From Nymphaea colorata (Eukaryota > Streptophyta > Magnoliopsida > Nymphaeales > Nymphaeaceae), in NCBI RefSeq assembly GCF_008831285.2, contig NC_045144.1:24507716-24571715 (forward strand): a stretch of DNA of 64,000 nt, given 5' to 3'. The notes below the pieces were generated by a model. That model saw nothing but the letters and a program-made list of their open reading frames with translations. It searched no databases and was not told the origin of the DNA. The position numbers were made by a program, and so were the translations under genes. This document shows, one piece after another, positions 59,010 to 64,000 of the stretch. Within the stretch, counting starts at the first letter, position 1, and every line of letters begins with the position of its first letter.

Positions 59010-61083
59010 CTAAAAGAGCGGTCGACCGTTTGTTTGTTCGTGGCCATTCTCTCGGGCCAGGCTATCTATAATAGCGTGTAGTCATCTTTTGACATCATTT
59101 TCCTTCTCTTTTTTGCTTCTATATATTATTGTTTGTGTGCTGTTCTTTATAATTTGGGGATTTTTTTCATCTATTTTATAATATAATTTTTTCATTTTAT
59201 CTGCAAAAATTGGTTTGAATCAACCTATTTGAATTGTACCAGCTTGTTCGCCTGAATGATGAAATAACAATCGGCAATGTTTAATATTTTTTAAATAAAC
59301 TTGTGCTGACCCCTTTCCTAAAAAATAACATAACGCATGTAGGACTCTAATTTTAGATGAGCAGGAGGTCACCCCACAATCTTAGTGGAAGCCAGAAGCT
59401 CCCTCTTTCCCCTTACCCTCAAGCCCACGGCCGCATCGATGCCTGTGAGTGGGGCCAAATAAGCATCAACTAGTATAGTGCTTCCACTCCAGTTGCAGTA
59501 TAGAAATGTAGCACCAACATCACTCGTGCTCGGTTAGACTTCTGCTAAGCATCCCCCTTTCCGTCTACCAACTTAGGGGTTGTTCTTATTTTGAAAATTT
59601 TATGAGTGTCCCTGCTGTCAAACGACTCTTTAACAATATTGGAGCCACATTGCGGATATTGTAAGCAATTCCCCTTACCAGTCATTGATACTAATTTTTA
59701 AAACTTTTTATATACCTTAAAGTTGAAAATTAAACTAATACTGCCCCTTAGCCAGAAATTTTTGGATTTTCCACCACCCCTTTAGGGTTCTATTTTTCTT
59801 CAGCATGTTCTCTTGCTGAAAACCATTTTGGTGATTTTTGGGATCTAATTAGTTTGAAGGCATGAAGCATAGACTCTCCATCCAACATGCACCAAACTCC
59901 ATAAGTTAGTGATGTACTCCGTATTTTGGTGATTGATTATAACCTTGCTTAGATTATCTTGCAATCAAGTAGAGGAGTTATCATGTTCTAAGTTTAAAAT
60001 ATACAGTTTTCCAGTACTTAAAACAAATTCTTGTATAATACTGTAATTGCACTGCATGAACTTCCGGCAGCGATTGCTTGTGACATCAAATAGGTTTTTT
60101 TTTGCGCTCAGAAACTGTCGTGGCAGATCCTCGTTCTATTCATGAGACATCAAATAGGTAATTAAATATATAAAGACAGTAATGAATCCACTGTCTATAT
60201 CATTATTTACAGACACAAAGATTGGAACATTTTGCCGAGGGGGACTTATAGTGGCTGGTGACATTAGCTAGTAATGTAACAAGTTATTGCGTCATTTACC
60301 AGGGATTGCATGCAACTTTTTGTGTTTCTGCACCCTTCTCCAAAATCCAAGCAATGCTAAGTAATGACGTTTGAATATTCTTGTGTTGAAGAATTCCAAT
60401 CACAAACTGATCAAGAACGGAGACATCTTAACATATCCCTTAGGTAACCCACAGTAAGCGTTGAACATGCTGTAAGAGGGAAAGTATTGAAGCTAAGTGT
60501 GGGTTGCTGTGCACCATTGCTATACCAGTCAGTCAAAAATATATTGTGATGATGCTGGACCCAGTTTCTGTCACATCATAGTGCCCACGTTTGATGTGAC
60601 TCATGTGCCCTCCAGCCAAAAAGTATTGGCTCCGCTACTAAAAAATGGGTTGAGATCACAAGTTGGCGGGTTAGCATGAGCTTATTCGTGTCATGAGAAA
60701 TCAATTTTTTGATGGATATTCATATGATCCATCTATTCTAGAAGGTTGACTGGAAAATAGATGAATGTCATCATACTTTAAACATGTTTAACGATTAAAA
60801 TGGGTGATTAACAATGGACTGGCGAGCTTATTCTGAATATTGAAGGGATTCACATAAAAGTTGGCCTATTTTTTCTCTTTGAACTGGCCTTTGTGTCCAA
60901 TTAAGAGAAACCTCTATGGCTGGATGGTTATTGCTTTTCTTGGTGTTGATAAAAACCATAGCAAAAGATGCATTTGCAATTATCAATTGCTTGACCATGG
61001 TTTTCAATGATGGAATACAACTTTTATGGCAGTTTTTAACAACACAAAATAACCATCTGAGCATAGAAACAGCTGTGATTTCA

Positions 61084-61149
<66 letters not shown>

Positions 61150-61600
61150 TCCCTCCAGCATTGCTTTGTTTGATGCTTCTAGTATGCTTTCTATCTGGGA
61201 AGATGTCTAACCTGACCCTACAAGTAACAGTCTATGTCTACAAATGACCTTCGCACAATTATTTCCAATGCTGAAACAAGTACATTTTTTTAAGGATTTA
61301 CCATCATAGAAACTGATTCTGTTGAATTTGAATGAACCTGCAATTTTAGGACACCTGATACAGAATAGGCTCCAGGGAAATGGAGGTAAGGGTAAGGTTT
61401 TGGCCATCTTGTTGAGCGGTGGTATGAAATACCCCTCTTGCTCACCCGATGTTAGGGAAGATCTCTATAGAGTGTTCTTATTTTTTTAATTGGTTCAGTC
61501 TTAACACAAAAAATAAGGTCGACTGAATGCTAGTTGGGTCTGGCTCATGGCGATCATTTACCAACAATTGAGCCTCCTTGGCCTTTATGACTGCATCTGG
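59010..61600. repeat. Segmental repeat copy R4, with module X
   Basis: Module X at 59010-59256 matches 53.2 kb and 47.0 kb. From 59527 ('ctcggttagacttctgctaa') it is collinear with R1 to about 61560, including 'gggaagatctctatagagtg' and 'ttaacacaaaaaataaggtc'. Compared with R1 there are small indels and a longer microsatellite. R1 has no module X immediately in front of it. Confidence 0.9.
61086..61149. repeat. (CA)n(TA)n microsatellite in R4
   Basis: About 40 bp of CA followed by about 24 bp of TA. The homologous place in R1 (42988-43028) is much shorter and interrupted. Confidence 0.95.
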
Positions 61601-63029
61601 CCCCTACACATGGCTCCGGGTTTTGGATGTTGGTCGGCTTTGACTCATGGTTGATGTTGAAAGAACAAGCCGACCTTGGCAGGACGTTATGAAGCACAAA
61701 GTCAAGCAGGTGCCAACCTTGACTTCCATGTAAATGAGTGAAGCCATTAAGAGAAAGTTTTATCTGCAATATTTTGCGCATGCTGGTCTGCATATCAGAC
61801 CTATGGGCAGCCAGCAGCAATCACACTTAACTGCTTTATTCAAATATCTTCGGCATAGGGGGTTAGGATCCCAGACAGAAGATCAAAATTCTAGATAAAG
61901 GACACTAGGTATAAATTTTTTGATTTTTAAAGAATGAGAAAATTTGTTCAAAAATATTAATATAAAAATAAAAAGCTTTTAAAATTTATGTAATTACCAA
62001 CACTTAACGATAGAAAGTTATGTGTCCATTAAAGGAGAGAAGAATATTTTGGTAATTTATTAAAAATATTCTCCTTAGTCTTTTTACTTTTTTCAATTTT
62101 GTCTTTATAATTTTTTTTTTAATGTGAATTAAAGTTATTTTAATCATTAACCATATTGACGTACAAAAAAAATTATGCATCAGTATAGCGACACTTAACC
62201 TATACCTGCCTCTACTCCTGCTAGCTGCTCTCAACAGGTGTTATGGGACTTATGGTCACCTTTCAAAGGTGGTATTGATTTTTATGAGTCGCCTGCATCA
62301 GATGGGTAGAACCCTTGTGGCCTCCTTCCCACAAAAAAACTACTTTAAAGAGGCCCACACATTAGTCCACATTTTTGAAAAATATGTTTTGTTGGCAAAA
62401 ATTCATCATCCAAATGCTTTGGATAATGGCTAGAATGGAAAGGGAAAGGAGAAAAGTGAGGAAAGGATGGACAAAGAAAGAAAAAACATTTCGTTTCTAG
62501 GTCTTGCTTTTGTTTACAATTTCAAAAAGTGGACCAAAAAGGCATTGGATTTTCTTTACCATAGACCTTCCCTTAAAAGGATAAGGAAGCCTGAAACAAT
62601 AACATATCTATTGAATCCAGACATGGTAGTACTCATTTTGGAAATATCTAGTGGCAAAGTCACTCAATGGGTAAGTCATGAATCCTTAACCTAAATCCAT
62701 TTTACCAAAAGTTTCTACCATATCAATACAACCCAATAATTTCAAAAAATGAGCCATCTATGAGGCCAATTGTATTTTTGTGTCTTTTTTCTTTGGGCTT
62801 AACAGGTTGGAGAATTGTTTAATTCATGTTTCATTTCCCATAAAACTACTTATTTCCTATAAAATTACTTGGGGGCACCCATAAGCTCATCTCTCTCTCC
62901 CACTCGACAGTGCGGACTACTATTTAAAATAAGAATAAAACATGTAATACCCATCTCTTTGTCTGTCCCTCTCTCTCTCTATTCTACACATGCAAGAGAA
63001 CTCAAATGGCATGGAGCTGTTTCTTTGTT
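61601..63029. other. Intergenic, no gene recognised
   Basis: Corresponds in position to 43.6-45.5 kb of the other block but shares no obvious sequence with it, so one block has gained or lost DNA here. An 88-codon minus-strand open frame at 61554-61820 has ordinary composition but no known relatives. Confidence 0.4.
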
Positions 63030-64000
63030 TCTTTCTTCCACCACATTTTCACTTTCGGTGGTAGACAAGTCAAAAAAGAGAGGAACCACCCTGTTGAATA
63101 GGAACCATTAGTTTACAGTTTCAGACTTGGTGAAAGAGACGCAGACGTGGAGGTGGAATAAAAAGGCTCGAATCAAAATACTTATATGAAGTTGGAAGAT
63201 TGTGTTCCCATTGCAATATGGTGGCTATGGAAGAACATGAATTATGAATACCATGACAACAAGAAAAATCAAAATCTGTTACATCAGAGGCAATTGACCG
63301 TCTTTTTATTATGTCCAACAAGTGCTAAATATGACTCTTCAAGCAGAAGAATGAGTTTCCACAACTTTTGGTCCTTTTTTAGGTAGGAAGTCTCTCACAT
63401 ATATCATTGACTTCAAGACAGATCAGCATCACCTCAAAAGCATATAGAAGACTGATATGCTAATGAAACCACATCTGAAACATGCGTTGGTTTGATCGAC
63501 CAATTTCCCCTTCCCTATTTTAATGCTATCCACAGTACCTACACCACGGTCCTTATAAAAGAGATAGCAATGTCATTGAAAATTATATATATATATGTAT
63601 ATATACACACACACACACGTACTACTTCGGTCACAAACAAAAACCAACAGACCTCTTATATTCGTGATAAAAAGTGTTTTGAACAAAATGTGGATCTCCT
63701 AATTTGTTCATTATAAACACTAATTTAATCTAAATAATGTTCAAGTTCAAATTACTTTCATAAAAAGAAGTGTTTTTTTCTACTATTAAAATTTTAATGT
63801 GATAAGAGCCATCTCTTTCTTAATTATTATGGTATATTAATAAAATAAAAAATAACTAACTTAATGTATGTTTATCACCAAATATATTTGAAGATACTGC
63901 TAAATTACGAAAAAAAATATTTAATAGGCCTGGCTTCCGTCCCTTACCTAAGTGGTATGTTTTTTTATCATCTTATATGTATAAATATATATATTCACAG
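63030..64000. repeat. Repeat block, collinear with 45.5-46.4 kb, runs off the window
   Basis: 'caaaaaagagaggaaccacc' at 63072 opens the match. There is an insertion-like stretch at 63120-63520 against the other copy, then 'aaaagagatag', a TA/CA microsatellite (63584-63618), 'tacttcggtcacaaacaaaa' and 'cccttacctaagtggtatgt' (63941). The block probably continues beyond the window. Confidence 0.85.

Noticed and set aside
60828-61127. Minus-strand open frame starting with a Cys-Val repeat
   Set aside because: The start is the CA microsatellite read backwards; the rest lies in the non-coding segmental repeat.
1-64000. tRNA, rRNA, CRISPR array, bacterial operon or organellar DNA
   Set aside because: I saw no cloverleaf-forming GGTTCRANNCC arms with matching stems, no rRNA text, no regularly spaced repeats with unique spacers and no plastid or mitochondrial genes. 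A tRNA scan would be needed to exclude single tRNAs firmly.

Overview
The window looks like nuclear DNA of a flowering plant. It is AT-rich and gene-poor, with many CA/TA/GA microsatellites. Plant retrotransposon families (RE1- and TNT1-94-like Copia, Ty3/Gypsy, LINE) and plant gene families (L-type lectin receptor kinase, nepenthesin-like aspartic protease, laccase, SHV3/GDPDL) are recognisable. The species cannot be named from this sequence. I found no gene whose whole reading frame is clearly intact; what is recognisable is relics of genes and of transposons.

Layout. 0-5 kb: a tandem duplication of about 830 bp, each unit carrying a decayed exon of a glycerophosphodiester phosphodiesterase-like (GDPDL/SHV3) gene. 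5.8-8.4 kb: the 3' end of a TNT1-94-like Copia element with its LTR, a LINE reverse-transcriptase scrap and a CACTA (En/Spm-type) transposase scrap. 9.4-14.1 kb, minus strand: a degraded Gypsy pol with primer-binding site and probable LTR remains. 14.8 kb: one laccase exon relic. 15-19.7 kb: nothing recognised. 19.7-26.5 kb, plus strand: RE1-like Copia element A, its gag split by a 3,015-bp hAT-type element that appears to carry captured host exons. 27.0-34.5 kb, minus strand: an L-type lectin receptor kinase pseudogene whose lectin domain is split by Copia element B (same family as A, with both LTRs, PBS, PPT and target-site duplication). 36.4-36.8 kb: a very recent 223-bp tandem duplication. 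39.0-39.7 kb, minus strand: a second GDPDL relic. 41.0-41.3 kb: a small CACTA-like terminus. 41.5-64.0 kb: two collinear repeat blocks (41.5-46.4 and 59.5-64.0 kb) with shorter copies at 47.0-47.5 and 53.2-54.6 kb. Between them lie a truncated Copia element C (49.9-52.4 kb) with a minisatellite in its leader, and a nepenthesin-like aspartic protease (56.7-57.8 kb) with one in-frame stop and no visible signal peptide.

No pathway or operon links the genes. The history is of nested transposition, local duplication and gene death. The best-supported unusual structures are the hAT element with exon-like cargo nested in Copia A, the kinase gene split by Copia B, and the four-copy segmental repeat. 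I saw no evidence for a new biological system.
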